Below, in pieces: positions 18,311 to 27,722 of a DNA stretch of 64,000 bases; position 1 is the first letter of the stretch; each line of letters begins with the position of its first letter. The translations under genes were made by a program, and so were the position numbers. Origin of the DNA: Allostellaceae bacterium. GTDB taxonomy: Bacteria > Pseudomonadota > Alphaproteobacteria > ATCC43930 > CGMCC-115725. Where the stretch lies: NCBI GenBank assembly GCA_025451725.1, contig JANWJX010000040.1, forward strand, positions 26,168-90,167, given 5' to 3'. The notes beneath the pieces were generated by a model, which saw only the letters and a list, made by a program, of their open reading frames with translations, did no database searches and was not told where the DNA came from.

Positions 18311-19422
18311 CAGGCCGCCAAACCCGCATGCGCGTGCCGCTGCCGCGCTGGGCGGATATGGCGCTGATTCCCGTTGCGAATGTCGTGCTGGCCCTGTTCG
18401 CGGCCGGGCTGATCGTGCTGATCATCGGCGAGAACCCGCTCAAGGCCGTGCGCATCATGGTGGCCGGCGCGCTCGGCGACAGCGAGGGCGTCGGCTACAC
18501 GCTTTACTACGCGACCAACTACATTTTCACCGGCCTCGCGGTCGCGGTCGCGTTCCACGCCGGGCTGTTCAATATCGGCGGCGAGGGTCAGGCCTATCTG
18601 GGCGGGCTCGGCGTCGGGCTGGTGTTGCTGGCGTTCGACCGCGTGCTGCCGCTGGCGGCGCTGATCCCGCTGGCGGTGCTCGCGGCCGCGCTGTTCGGCG
18701 CCGCCTGGGCGTTCATTCCGGCCTACCTCCAGGCCTATCGCGGCAGCCATATCGTGATCACCACCATCATGTTCAATTTTCTCGCCTCGGCGCTGATGGT
18801 CTATCTGATGGTCAATGTGCTGATCGCGCCGCATCAGATGTCGCCGGAAAGCCGCGAGCTGGCGCCAGGCGCGTGGCTGCCGCAGGTCAAGCCGGTGCTG
18901 GCCGCGATCGGCGTCACGGTGGCGCGCAGCCCGCTCAACCTGTCGTTCCTGTTGGCGCTGCTCGCCTGCGTCGGGGTGTGGGCCTATCTGTGGCACACGC
19001 CCTGGGGCTACGAGCTGCGCACCGTGGGACAGAGCGAGCGCGCCGCCGTCTATGCCGGCGTGAAACCCGGCCGCATCATCGTGGTGGCGATGCTGGTGTC
19101 GGGCGCGCTCGCCGGTTTCGTCGGCGTCAACGAGATCATGGGCGTGCACCACCGCCTGCTGCTGAATTTCAATCTCGGCTACGGCTTCACCGGCATCGCG
19201 GTCGCGCTGATGGGGCGCAACCATCCGGTCGGCGTCGTGCTGGCCGGCCTGCTGTTCGGCATTTTGAGCCAGGGCGGCGCCGAGCTGGCGTTCGAGATTC
19301 CCGCGATCACGCCGGAGATGATCGTCGTCATCCAGGGCCTGATCATTCTGTTCTCGGGCGCGCTGGCGAATTTCAGCCGGCCGTTTTTCGAGCGCGTCTT
19401 CGCCGCGACCGCGAGGGCATGA
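18307..19422 (+). CDS. ABC transporter permease 1 (nucleoside importer)
   Basis: An inner-membrane permease of about 371 residues with 8-10 helices. It contains the BPD_transp_2 hallmark FNIGGEGQAYLGGLG near residue 93 and the EAA-like loop TVGQSERAAVYAGV. GTG at 18307 overlaps the ATPase stop (GTGA) and is used here. ATG at 18328 is an equally possible start, and neither has a clear Shine-Dalgarno. It is followed by permease 2 with an ATGA overlap. Confidence 0.9.
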
Positions 19423-20396
19423 TGGAAGACGCTTATCTCGTCGCCCTCCTGACTTTGAGCGCGACCATCCGCGTCTCGACGCCGCTGATCCTCGGCGCGA
19501 TGGCCGGGCTGTTCTCCGAACGCTCGGGCATCGTCGATGTCGGGCTCGAGGGCAAGATGCTCGCCGCCGCCTTCGCCGCCGCCGCCGCCAGCGCGGTCAC
19601 GCATGTCGCCGTCATCGGCCTCGCGGCGGGCATCGCGACCTCGGTGATGATGGCGCTGATCCACGGCTATGCCAGCATCACCCAGCGCGGCAACCAGGTG
19701 GTGAGCGGCGTCGCCATCAACATCCTGGTCGCGGGCCTCACCGTCGTGCTCGGCATCGCGTGGTTTCATCAGGGCGGCGAGACGCCGCCGCTGCCGCCCG
19801 AGGGCCGCTTCATGCCGATCGCTTTGCCGTTCCAGGACACCGTCGCGGCGGTGCCGGTGCTCGGGCCGATCTACGCGCGTCTCATCGGCGGGCATAATCT
19901 CCTCGTCTATGTCGCGCTGGCGACGGTGCCGCTGACGCATTGGATCGTGAACGCGACGCGATTCGGGTTGCGCCTGCGCGCCGTTGGCGAGAACCCGCAG
20001 GCGGTCGATACCGCGGGCATCTCGGTGGCGTGGCTGCGCTACCGCGCGGTGATTCTGTGCGGCGTGCTGACCGGTGTTGCCGGGACCTATCTCTCGATCG
20101 CGCAGAATGCCAATTTCATCCGCAACATGTCGGCGGGGCAGGGCTTCATCGCGCTGGCGGCGCTGATCTTCGGCAAGTGGCGCGCCTGGCCGGCGTTCGG
20201 CGCGTGCCTCTTGTTCGGCTTCCTCGATGCGGTCGCAATCCGCTTGCAGGGCGTCAGCGTGCCGGGAATCGGCGAAGTGCCGGTGCAGTTCATCCAGGCT
20301 TTGCCCTATGCTCTGACCGTGATCCTGCTCGCGGGCTTCATCGGCAAGGCGGTGGCGCCGCGCGCCAGCGGCATCCCGTATGTGAAGGAGCATTGA
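19419..20396 (+). CDS. ABC transporter permease 2 (nucleoside importer)
   Basis: A 325-residue membrane protein and the second permease subunit. FSERSGIVDVGLEGKMLAAAF near residue 30 is the conserved segment, and GENPQAVDTAGISV is the cytoplasmic coupling loop. ATG at 19419 overlaps the upstream TGA. With the binding protein and double ATPase it completes a NupABC/YufNOPQ-type importer with no gap larger than 16 bases after the binding protein gene. Confidence 0.92.
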   Translation: MMEDAYLVALLTLSATIRVSTPLILGAMAGLFSERSGIVDVGLEGKMLAAAFAAAAASAVTHVAVIGLAAGIATSVMMALIHGYASITQRGNQVVSGVAINILVAGLTVVLGIAWFHQGGETPPLPPEGRFMPIALPFQDTVAAVPVLGPIYARLIGGHNLLVYVALATVPLTHWIVNATRFGLRLRAVGENPQAVDTAGISVAWLRYRAVILCGVLTGVAGTYLSIAQNANFIRNMSAGQGFIALAALIFGKWRAWPAFGACLLFGFLDAVAIRLQGVSVPGIGEVPVQFIQALPYALTVILLAGFIGKAVAPRASGIPYVKEH

Positions 20397-20412
20397 CCCG
20401 AGGGGGCGGCCA

Positions 20413-21210
20413 GTGATTCTCGACCTTATCTACGATCATCCGATCTGGTTGTCGGGCGCAGTCGTCATCGCGCTCGCCGTGTTCATTTCCTGGATCGGCC
20501 TCGCTATCGCGGCGCGCATCTGGCCGCACGACATCCGCGTCAATCACAACGACGTGGCCGGCTTCATCATTGCCATTGTCGGCGTGGTCTATGCGGTGCT
20601 GCTCGCCTTCATCGCGGTCGCGGTGTGGCAGAACTACGATGCGGTCAACAGCGCCGTCGACCGCGAGGCGAGCCTGGTCAGCAATCTCTATCGCGACGCG
20701 ATCGCGCTGCCGGAGCCGGCGCGCTCCGCGCTCCGCGCCGATCTCGACCAGTATTTGACGACGGTGATCGAGATTGAATGGCCGGTGCAGCGCGCGGGCC
20801 ACGCCAAGAAACGCGGCTGGCGGCCGCTCAATCATTTCCATGCCGAGTTGGCGAAGGCGGAGACCGACAAGCCCCACGGCGGCATCGTTCTCGCCGAGAT
20901 GCTGCGCGCGCTCAACAACCTCTATGACGCGCGGCGCACGCGACTCTTATCAGGGCAGGGCGGGCTCAACGGTTTCATCTGGACGATCCTGCTGATCGGC
21001 GGCGCGATTACGATCGCCTTTTCTTATTTCTTCGGGGTGCGCAGCCTGCGCGTCCATTTCGCCATGACCGGCATGCTCGCGGCGTCGCTCGCGCTGGTGT
21101 TCGTGCTGATGATCGCGCTCGACAAGCCGTTCCGCGGCAGCCTTGGCATCGAGCCGACGCCGTACATCGACGTGCAGAAGGAGTTGCGGCACCTACCCGC
21201 GGGGGATTGA
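20413..21210 (+). CDS. DUF4239 membrane protein (copy 1)
   Basis: A 265-residue protein with two N-terminal helices (about 11-35 and 48-70) and two C-terminal helices (about 188-210 and 215-238). Between them is a soluble, mostly helical loop. NHNDVAGFIIAIVGVVYAVLLAFIAV...WQNY matches the bestrophin-like DUF4239 family, whose function is unknown. GTG start, 16 bases after permease 2, so it may be the last gene of the importer operon, perhaps fortuitously. A paralogue on the minus strand ends at 25411. Confidence 0.78.
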   Translation: MILDLIYDHPIWLSGAVVIALAVFISWIGLAIAARIWPHDIRVNHNDVAGFIIAIVGVVYAVLLAFIAVAVWQNYDAVNSAVDREASLVSNLYRDAIALPEPARSALRADLDQYLTTVIEIEWPVQRAGHAKKRGWRPLNHFHAELAKAETDKPHGGIVLAEMLRALNNLYDARRTRLLSGQGGLNGFIWTILLIGGAITIAFSYFFGVRSLRVHFAMTGMLAASLALVFVLMIALDKPFRGSLGIEPTPYIDVQKELRHLPAGD

Positions 21211-21220
21211 AAATCCCAGC

Positions 21221-21316
21221 CACCGTCATGGCCAGGCTTGACCCGGCCATCTCAAGCCGTCTGACGATTTGCCCGTCGCTCGCTTGAGACCCGCGGGTCA
21301 AGCCCGCGGGTGACGA
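21221..21316. repeat. Intergenic palindromic repeat, GGCTTGACCCGGC family, copy 2
   Basis: Three nested inverted pairs: ATGGCC-A-GGCTTGACC-C-GGCCAT (21228-21250), TCTCAAGC pairing with GCTTGAGA (near 21250 and 21281), and ACCCGCGGG-TCAAG-CCCGCGGGT (21290-21312). The opening CGTCATnGCCnGGCTTGACCCGGC matches copy 1 at 13471. A separate 6-bp hairpin, GGGATT-GAA-AATCCC, overlaps the stop codon of the preceding gene at 21203-21217. Confidence 0.75.
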
Positions 21317-21340
21317 TAAATAAATCGCTGATCGGAACGC

Positions 21341-22831
21341 TTAACCTCGGACCGGCGTATTGAGGTTCACTGTCACGTTTTTGCGCTGGGTGTAACTGTC
21401 GAGCATGCCTTCGAGCGAGAACTCGCGTCCGATGCCGCTCTGCTTGTAGCCGCCATAGGAATGGCCCGGCACTTGGCCGAGCCCCTGATTGACCTGCACC
21501 CAGCCCGACTGGATCGCGTGCGCGGCGCGCAGGCCGCGGCCGATCTCATGCGTCCAGACATAGGCGGCGAGACCGTAATGGCTGTCATTGGCCATGCGGA
21601 TCGCGTCTTCCTCGTCGCGCCACGGAATCGCAACCAGCACCGGGCCGAAAATCTCCTCACGGGCGAGGCGCCAGTCGTTTGAAGCGTCCGCGAATACGGT
21701 CGGGATGGCGAAATAGCCCTCGCTCAGCGGCCCGTCTTTCGGCGGCAGACCGCCGAACACCAGCTTCGCGTCCTTGCGCGCGAGGCCGTCCGAGACGTAG
21801 CCGCAGACCTTGGTGAATTGCTTGTTGTTGATGATCGAGCCCATATCGGTGGCCTCGTCGAGCGGGTCGCCGATCTTCAGCGCCTCGGCCTTCTTTTTCA
21901 GCTTGGCGAGGAAACTGTCGAAAATGTCGGCGTGGAGGAACATGCGCGAGCCGGCGGTGCAGGACTGGCTCTGCCGGGTGAAGCGCATGGCGCCGACGAT
22001 GCCGTCGACCACCCAGTCCTCGTCGCAATCGGGATAGACGATGGACGGGCTCTTGCCGCCAAGCTCCAGCGACACCGGCACGATGCGGTCGGCGGCGGCG
22101 CGCATCACCGACTTGCCGACCTCGGTCGAGCCGGTGAAGGACAGTTTGCGCACCAGCGGATGGTTGGCGAGCGCCGCGCCGCAATCCGGCCCGTAGCCGG
22201 TGAGGACGTTGAGCACGCCCTTGGGCAGAAACTCCTGACAAATCTCGGTCATCAGCAGCACGGCAAGCGGCGCGTCCTCGGCCGCCTTCATCACCAGCGT
22301 GTTGCCGGCGCACAGAGCGGGTGCGATTTTGAGCGCGCCTAAAAGGATCGGCGCATTCCACGGAATGATGGCGCCGACCACGCCGAGCGGTTCGCGCCGC
22401 GTGTAGCTCAGCACATGCTCGCCGAAGGGGATCGTCTCGCCCTTGAGCTCCGAGGCGAGGCCGCCGAAATAGCGGAAAATGTCGGCGGTGTTCTTGGCCT
22501 CGGGCCGCGCCTGGGTACGGAGCGCGTTGCCGTTCTCCCACGCGAGGAGCCGCGCGATCTCTTCGTGACGCGCCTCCATCACTTCCGCGATTTTGAGCAA
22601 TAGTTTGCCGCGGTCGCGCGGCACCGTGCGCGACCAGGCGGGGAAGGCGCGATAGGCGGCCTGGACCGCGCGATCGACATCTTCGGCGTTGCCGCGGGGC
22701 ACGATGGCGATGGGCTGGCGCTTCGCGGGGTTCTCGACGGTGATGGTCTGGCCCGACACGCTGTCGACCCACTCGCCGTCGATCAGCATCTTGCGGTTCA
22801 AGAGGGCGGAACGTTCGATCGTGTCGGCCAT
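21341..22831 (-). CDS. Aldehyde dehydrogenase (NAD(P)-dependent, ALDH superfamily)
   Basis: A full-length 496-residue ALDH. Visible are the oxyanion asparagine in PWNA (N159), the cofactor segment SFTGSTEVGK near 231, the general base E256 in LELGGKSP and the catalytic C291 in QSCTAGSR. It resembles betaine/phenylacetaldehyde/gamma-aminobutyraldehyde-type dehydrogenases, but the substrate cannot be assigned. It follows the cyclase gene on the same strand by 34 bases, so the two may share a transcript. Confidence 0.92.
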   Translation of the reverse strand: MADTIERSALLNRKMLIDGEWVDSVSGQTITVENPAKRQPIAIVPRGNAEDVDRAVQAAYRAFPAWSRTVPRDRGKLLLKIAEVMEARHEEIARLLAWENGNALRTQARPEAKNTADIFRYFGGLASELKGETIPFGEHVLSYTRREPLGVVGAIIPWNAPILLGALKIAPALCAGNTLVMKAAEDAPLAVLLMTEICQEFLPKGVLNVLTGYGPDCGAALANHPLVRKLSFTGSTEVGKSVMRAAADRIVPVSLELGGKSPSIVYPDCDEDWVVDGIVGAMRFTRQSQSCTAGSRMFLHADIFDSFLAKLKKKAEALKIGDPLDEATDMGSIINNKQFTKVCGYVSDGLARKDAKLVFGGLPPKDGPLSEGYFAIPTVFADASNDWRLAREEIFGPVLVAIPWRDEEDAIRMANDSHYGLAAYVWTHEIGRGLRAAHAIQSGWVQVNQGLGQVPGHSYGGYKQSGIGREFSLEGMLDSYTQRKNVTVNLNTPVRG

Positions 22832-22865
22832 GATGCGCTCCCGGTTGCGGATTGCCGCGAGAATA

Positions 22866-24440
22866 TCAGGCTGGTTTGCGGGCGTCCAAGGCCGCCATCG
22901 CCGCGCGCAACACCGCTTGGATGCGTTCCGCCGTGGCAGCGTCCACCCGGCTCGGATCGAAGTCGAAATCCAGTCCGACGATGTGCTCGCTGATCACATG
23001 CGGCGACGCTTTGCCGGACGCGTCGAGCAAGCCGTCGACGGAATACGGCACGACCTCGCGATTGATGCCTTTCATGGAAATCGGCGCAAGCTGGTGCGCC
23101 GCTACCGCGTCGCTCACCAGCGCATAGGTTTCGTAGCTCATTACGATGTGGCCCGGCTCGGCGATCGATTGCAGGCGCGCGGCCAAGTTCGCCTCGGCGC
23201 CGATGATCGTGTAATCCATCCGGTCGGCGCTGCCGAAATTGCCGACATTGCAAAAGCCCGTGTTGATGCCCATGCGGATGCGGAACGGCTCCTCGATGCC
23301 GGCCGCCCGCCATTTCACATTCAGCTCCACGAGGCGCCGCTGCATGTCCACGGCCATCCGCAGGCAGGCGAGCGCGTCCTCCTTGGTGCCCTTGGTTTCG
23401 GGATCGCCGAAGAAGATCAGCATGGCGTCGCCGATGAATTTATCGACGGTGCCGCCATGGTCCATGGCGATGGCGGACATTTCCGTGAAATATTCGTTGA
23501 GCAGCGCGGTGATCTCCTCCGGCTGCAACCGTTCCGTGGTCGCGGTGAAATCCTTGATGTCGGAGAAGAAGATCGTGAGTTTCTTGCGCTCGGTGTGAAT
23601 GATGACGTCTTTTTCCCCGCTGAAAATGCTTTTGTAGATCTGCGGCGCGAGATAACGCGAAATCTTCATCGACACCGATGCCAGAAATTCGTTCGCGGTT
23701 TCGAGATTCTTGTTGATGCCCGCGATCACGCGCGTCTGATGCCGTTGCAGCGCGATAAAGGCGATGCCGGCGGCGGCCATGAAGGCGAAATAGATCAGCA
23801 GGTACTTGAACGAAAAGATGTTGGCCGCGATCGGCTGGTCGATCGTGACTTCCTGGATGCCGCGGACGTCGCCGATTTTCCAATCGCGCTTGACGCTGTC
23901 GGGATGCGTGTTGTGGCACGAGACGCAGGCGGCGCCCATGATAATCGGCGCGACGATGCGGACCTGATCGCTGAGCGGCGATTCGACCACGTCGGTGACT
24001 TGTTGTTTCGGGTTGCGGCGAAGCGCGGTCAGCGCGTTCCGCTCGAAACTGTCCATGGGATGCGACGCGCGGCCCTTGAACGGGAAATCCGAGATAAAAC
24101 GGTAGCGGATGTTCGATTGTTGCGCGCCGATGACCGCGCCAAGCTCGAGCGACAAGGTGGCCGGGATCGGGATGGCGCCCGGTACGTCCTTGTAATTATG
24201 CACGACCTGGGTCGACGCGCCGTGCGCCGCCAGGACCCGGCCGACGACGTTCGAGGCATAATAGGCGCGAACGCTGCTGATGATCGAATTGAGATCGCCG
24301 GCTTGGGTGCGCAGCGACCGCTCGGAAAGCGATTGCAAATCGAGCCACACCGCAAGCGGCAGGCCGGCCAACAGCGCCACCACCAGAGCGGCCAGCACCC
24401 AGCTTCGTGAATGGGCGGCGACTTCGGTACGCCAGGTCAT
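22866..24440 (-). CDS. Membrane adenylate cyclase with DUF3365 (Tll0287-like) haem-c sensor
   Basis: A 524-residue receptor cyclase. TM1 (about 14-34) and TM2 (about 212-232) bracket a periplasmic DUF3365 domain with a covalent haem motif CVSCH at 172-176. The cytoplasmic class III cyclase domain (about 285-460) has the two metal aspartates in FSDIKDFT (D294) and KFIGDAM (D338), and the substrate lysine K335, typical of adenylate specificity. The haem domain should sense redox state or a gas. GGGGAGGAGTACCC precedes the ATG at 24440. A large share of the family is annotated only as adenylate/guanylate cyclase. Confidence 0.88.
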   Translation of the reverse strand: MTWRTEVAAHSRSWVLAALVVALLAGLPLAVWLDLQSLSERSLRTQAGDLNSIISSVRAYYASNVVGRVLAAHGASTQVVHNYKDVPGAIPIPATLSLELGAVIGAQQSNIRYRFISDFPFKGRASHPMDSFERNALTALRRNPKQQVTDVVESPLSDQVRIVAPIIMGAACVSCHNTHPDSVKRDWKIGDVRGIQEVTIDQPIAANIFSFKYLLIYFAFMAAAGIAFIALQRHQTRVIAGINKNLETANEFLASVSMKISRYLAPQIYKSIFSGEKDVIIHTERKKLTIFFSDIKDFTATTERLQPEEITALLNEYFTEMSAIAMDHGGTVDKFIGDAMLIFFGDPETKGTKEDALACLRMAVDMQRRLVELNVKWRAAGIEEPFRIRMGINTGFCNVGNFGSADRMDYTIIGAEANLAARLQSIAEPGHIVMSYETYALVSDAVAAHQLAPISMKGINREVVPYSVDGLLDASGKASPHVISEHIVGLDFDFDPSRVDAATAERIQAVLRAAMAALDARKPA

Positions 24441-24660
24441 GGGTACTCCTCCCCGCTGCGGAAAGGATCGCATGGGGCACGCGAAAAGTCCCGGTTAGAT
24501 TGACCTCGCTGATTGAAACCGACCTCGGACCCAACGGCCTCAACTCCCTCGCTTCCGAGCCGCCGGGCAAAGCAGAGGCGGCCGCGACTGTCACAGTTTT
24601 GTCTTCTATTCGTTTGTTGCGGTTTCCCGACAAGACGGTCTTCGTCAAACAAACCAAGTC

Positions 24661-25398
24661 ATGGAAACGCTCAAGCACTTCGATCTTTCGGCCTTGCTCT
24701 GGGTGAACCATTTTGCCCACCACCACGCCAGGTTCGATCATTTTATCGAGGCGTGGATAAACCTGAACTTCCTGCAGGGAGGCTTCTTTTTCCTCTTCCT
24801 GTGGTGGATGTGGTTCCGCAAATCGAGCAATCCGGAAGCCGACCGGATCGATGCCATACGCATCCTGTTTGCCGTCTGGGGCACAATCATCATTGCGCGA
24901 GCGCTGCAAATCGGGTTGCCGCACCGTTTGCGGCCGCTTAACGATCCGACTGTCGCCTTCGTCATGCCTTACGGTGGCGTCAAAGACGTCGCCGCGCATT
25001 TCAGTTCTTTTCCGAGCGATCATGCCATCGTGTATTTCGCCCTGGCGACGGCGATTTGGGCGCGCTATCGCTGGCTCGGCGCGGTTTGCTGCCTATGGAC
25101 GTTGATCTTTGCCTGTTTGTCGCGGGTATATGCCGGCTATCATTATCCAGGCGACGTCCTGGTCGGCGCCATCATCGGCATTCTGTTCATGTACGTAACC
25201 GAAAGGGCGCTCTCGCCGCGCGCGATGGGCTGGGTTGTCGCGAAGGCGTTTCGATGGGAGCGGCACCACCCCGCTTCGTTCTACTGCGTTGCCGTCGCAA
25301 TCACTTACGAGTGTATGGATTTGTTCGAGGACGTACGGATCATCGGACGATTCGCCGTCAAAATCGTCCTTGGGAAGGATATCGGCTTGTTTAGCTGA
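24661..25398 (+). CDS. PAP2 superfamily phosphatase (lipid phosphatase)
   Basis: A 245-residue integral membrane protein with about six helices. The acid phosphatase triad is present as LPHRLRP near residue 85, SFPSDHA near 117 and SRVYAGYHYPGDVLVG near 152. Family members remove phosphate from undecaprenyl-PP, phosphatidate or related lipids. The exact substrate is unknown. The 220-base gap upstream (24441-24660) separates it from the divergent cyclase gene, with no further gene seen there. Confidence 0.87.
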   Translation: METLKHFDLSALLWVNHFAHHHARFDHFIEAWINLNFLQGGFFFLFLWWMWFRKSSNPEADRIDAIRILFAVWGTIIIARALQIGLPHRLRPLNDPTVAFVMPYGGVKDVAAHFSSFPSDHAIVYFALATAIWARYRWLGAVCCLWTLIFACLSRVYAGYHYPGDVLVGAIIGILFMYVTERALSPRAMGWVVAKAFRWERHHPASFYCVAVAITYECMDLFEDVRIIGRFAVKIVLGKDIGLFS

Positions 25399-25410
25399 AG
25401 CTTCCTTTCC

Positions 25411-26187
25411 TCAGCGCGCGAAATCGCGCAGCACGCCCGCGAGCGGCGCCGGCTCGACGCTGACGGCGCCGGTGAACGGGTGGTCGATGGCGACGATGAT
25501 GAACAGGCCCGAGAAGATCAGGAGGCTGAGCGCCCCGGTCATCAACGTCTGCGCGCGCAGATTCTCGGTGCCGAAAAAGAATGTAAAACCGACCGTGACC
25601 AGCGCGCCGCCGAACAGTACCAGCCACATCACGCCCGGCACGATGCCCGAAGCCAGCGCCAGCCGCTCGCGCCGCGCCGTGGTGACGCCGTCGAGCTGGC
25701 GCAGAATGTCGGCAAGCGCGGCGCCGCCACGCGCGTCGGCTGGCGTGTAGGTCAGGAGGTCGGCGTAGATCTTGTCGAGCGCGCGGTTGGCCGCCGGGCT
25801 GGCCATGCCGCGCGCCATTGCCGGCCAGTCGTCGCGGATCGCGGCCCTGAGATAGTCGGTCATGTCCGCGCGCAGCGTTGCGCCTGCCGCGTCGCCGATG
25901 CCGGCCGCGAGGCGATAGATCGTGGTCGCGGCGCCGGCCTCGCGCGTCACCGCGCCGTCGGCGTCGTCGAATTTCTGCCACACCACGATCACCGCAAATG
26001 CCAGCAGCACGGCATAGAGCACGCCGAGCGTCGCGAATTTGAAGCCGGCGACCTCGTTGTTGGCGCGCAGCCGGTGCAGATCGACGTAGCGCCGCACCAG
26101 AAACGGCCCGCACATCGCCAGCGCCGTCAACACGCCGACCAGCGCCACGGCGGACACCCACAACGGCATGGCGGTGATGGCAATCAT
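25411..26187 (-). CDS. DUF4239 membrane protein (copy 2)
   Basis: A protein of about 258 residues with the same layout as the one at 20413: two N-terminal helices, NNEVAGFKFATLGVLYAVLLAF...VWQKF, a helical loop, then a helix pair with GTENLRAQTLMTGALSLL. This corresponds to GVRSLRVHFAMTGMLAASL of copy 1. ATG at 26187 is preferred to the TTG at 26205. Convergent with the PAP2 gene, 12 bases apart. Function unknown. Confidence 0.78.
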   Translation of the reverse strand: MIAITAMPLWVSAVALVGVLTALAMCGPFLVRRYVDLHRLRANNEVAGFKFATLGVLYAVLLAFAVIVVWQKFDDADGAVTREAGAATTIYRLAAGIGDAAGATLRADMTDYLRAAIRDDWPAMARGMASPAANRALDKIYADLLTYTPADARGGAALADILRQLDGVTTARRERLALASGIVPGVMWLVLFGGALVTVGFTFFFGTENLRAQTLMTGALSLLIFSGLFIIVAIDHPFTGAVSVEPAPLAGVLRDFAR

Positions 26188-26434
26188 GACCGCATTAGCC
26201 GGCAAAAAAGTGGCGGGCGCAACCCGGCCGGCACGCGCCCGCGCGTCAATGATGACCTCGCCACCTTTCGGCAGGTCAGTGGTTCACGCCGACGCGCATA
26301 GCCCGAAGCGCGTGTCGATTTGGGTCTATGATATATTTTAATAGATATAACGAGTCACAAGCAGATTGGTTGGTTGGGAACCGCGAAAACTCGGGCTAGA
26401 TTCTCGCGTAGCGATGACAGTGAGGGCGCGAGCG

Positions 26435-27721
26435 ATGAACTGGCCGAACCTGCTGCGCGGAATGGCGATGTTAGGAGTCGTTGCTGGGTCGGCGCTGCCG
26501 GCGGCAGCGATGGATCGCGGGGAATATCTTGCCCGTGCCGGCGATTGCGTCGCCTGTCATTCCGTGCCCGGCGGCAAGGCCTTTGCCGGCGGCCTCAAAA
26601 TGGGCACGCCGCTCGGCAACATCTACGCGACCAACATCACGCCGGACAAAGAGACCGGCATCGGCGACTACAGCCTCGCCGATTTCGACCGCGCGTTGCG
26701 GCGCGGCATGGCGCGCGACGGTCATCACCTTTATCCCGCGATGCCGTACCCGTCCTACGCCAAGCTGACCGACGCGGACGTCGCTTCACTCTATGAATTC
26801 TTCATGAAGGAAGTGCCGCCGGCGCGTCAGGCCAACCGGCCGAGCGAAATTCCGTGGCCGCTCGATATGCGCTGGCCGATCGCGTTGTGGAACGTCGTGT
26901 TCATGGATCGCGGCGTGTTCCAGCCCAGGGTCGGCGAGAGCGAGACGTGGAATCGCGGCGCGTACCTCGTCGAAGGGTTGGGCCATTGCGGCGCCTGTCA
27001 CACGCCGCGCGGTCTCGCCTGGAACGAGGAGGCGCTCGATTCAAGCCGCGGCAAGTTCCTCGCGGGCGCGATGCTGGATTTCTGGTCGGCGCCCAATCTG
27101 CGCGGCGACGTCAATGCGGGGCTCGGACGCTGGTCGAAGGCCGACCTCGTGCAGTACCTCAAAACCGGACATAATCGCGACGGCGCGGTGTTCGGCTCGA
27201 TGATCGACGTCATCAACAACTCGTCACCCTATTTGAGCGACGCCGATCTCGACGCGGTCGCAACTTATCTCAAATCGCTGCAGGCGACCGCGCCCGACGA
27301 GAAGCCGTGGGCCTACGACGCGGCGACCACCAAGATGCTGCGCTCGGGCCATCCCGAGGGGCGCGGCGCCGCGCTCTATCTCGGTCAGTGCGTGTCGTGC
27401 CACGTCGATACCGGGCTCGGCTTCGCGCCGTTCCTGCCGCCGCTCGCCGGCAACCCGACGCTGCTCGACAAGGACCCGTCGTCGCTGATCAACATCGTTC
27501 TCAACGGCTCGAACCAGATCGTGATCAAGGGCGTGCCCGACGCCTATCGCATGCCGCAATTCCGCATCAACCTCAGCGACCAGGAAATCGCGGACGTGGT
27601 GACGTTTATCCGCAAGGGCTGGGGCAACGGCGGCAGCGCGGTAACGGCCGCGGACGTCGCAGCGATGCGCAAGGCCACCGACCCGTCGAGCGACCGGGTG
27701 GTGATTCTGAAAATGCGGTGA
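26435..27721 (+). CDS. Tri-haem periplasmic cytochrome c
   Basis: A 428-residue protein with a signal peptide (cleavage about AAAM-DRG, residue 26) and three CxxCH motifs at 38-42 (CVACH), 185-189 (CGACH) and 319-323 (CVSCH). Axial methionines are likely in MPYPSYAKL, MIDVI/NNSS and MPQFR. The architecture is that of the cytochrome subunit of membrane-bound alcohol, aldehyde or nicotinate dehydrogenases. Its stop is one base from the stop of the convergent molybdenum hydroxylase large subunit, the probable electron donor. The upstream 247 bases include an AT-rich stretch at 26326-26352 with TATGAT that could hold the promoter. Confidence 0.9.
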   Translation: MNWPNLLRGMAMLGVVAGSALPAAAMDRGEYLARAGDCVACHSVPGGKAFAGGLKMGTPLGNIYATNITPDKETGIGDYSLADFDRALRRGMARDGHHLYPAMPYPSYAKLTDADVASLYEFFMKEVPPARQANRPSEIPWPLDMRWPIALWNVVFMDRGVFQPRVGESETWNRGAYLVEGLGHCGACHTPRGLAWNEEALDSSRGKFLAGAMLDFWSAPNLRGDVNAGLGRWSKADLVQYLKTGHNRDGAVFGSMIDVINNSSPYLSDADLDAVATYLKSLQATAPDEKPWAYDAATTKMLRSGHPEGRGAALYLGQCVSCHVDTGLGFAPFLPPLAGNPTLLDKDPSSLINIVLNGSNQIVIKGVPDAYRMPQFRINLSDQEIADVVTFIRKGWGNGGSAVTAADVAAMRKATDPSSDRVVILKMR

Positions 27722-27722
27722 G

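Noticed and set aside
26326..26352. Sigma-70 promoter for the cytochrome c gene
   Set aside because: TATGAT is a fair -10 box, but no -35 box lies at 16-18 bases; not strong enough for a feature.
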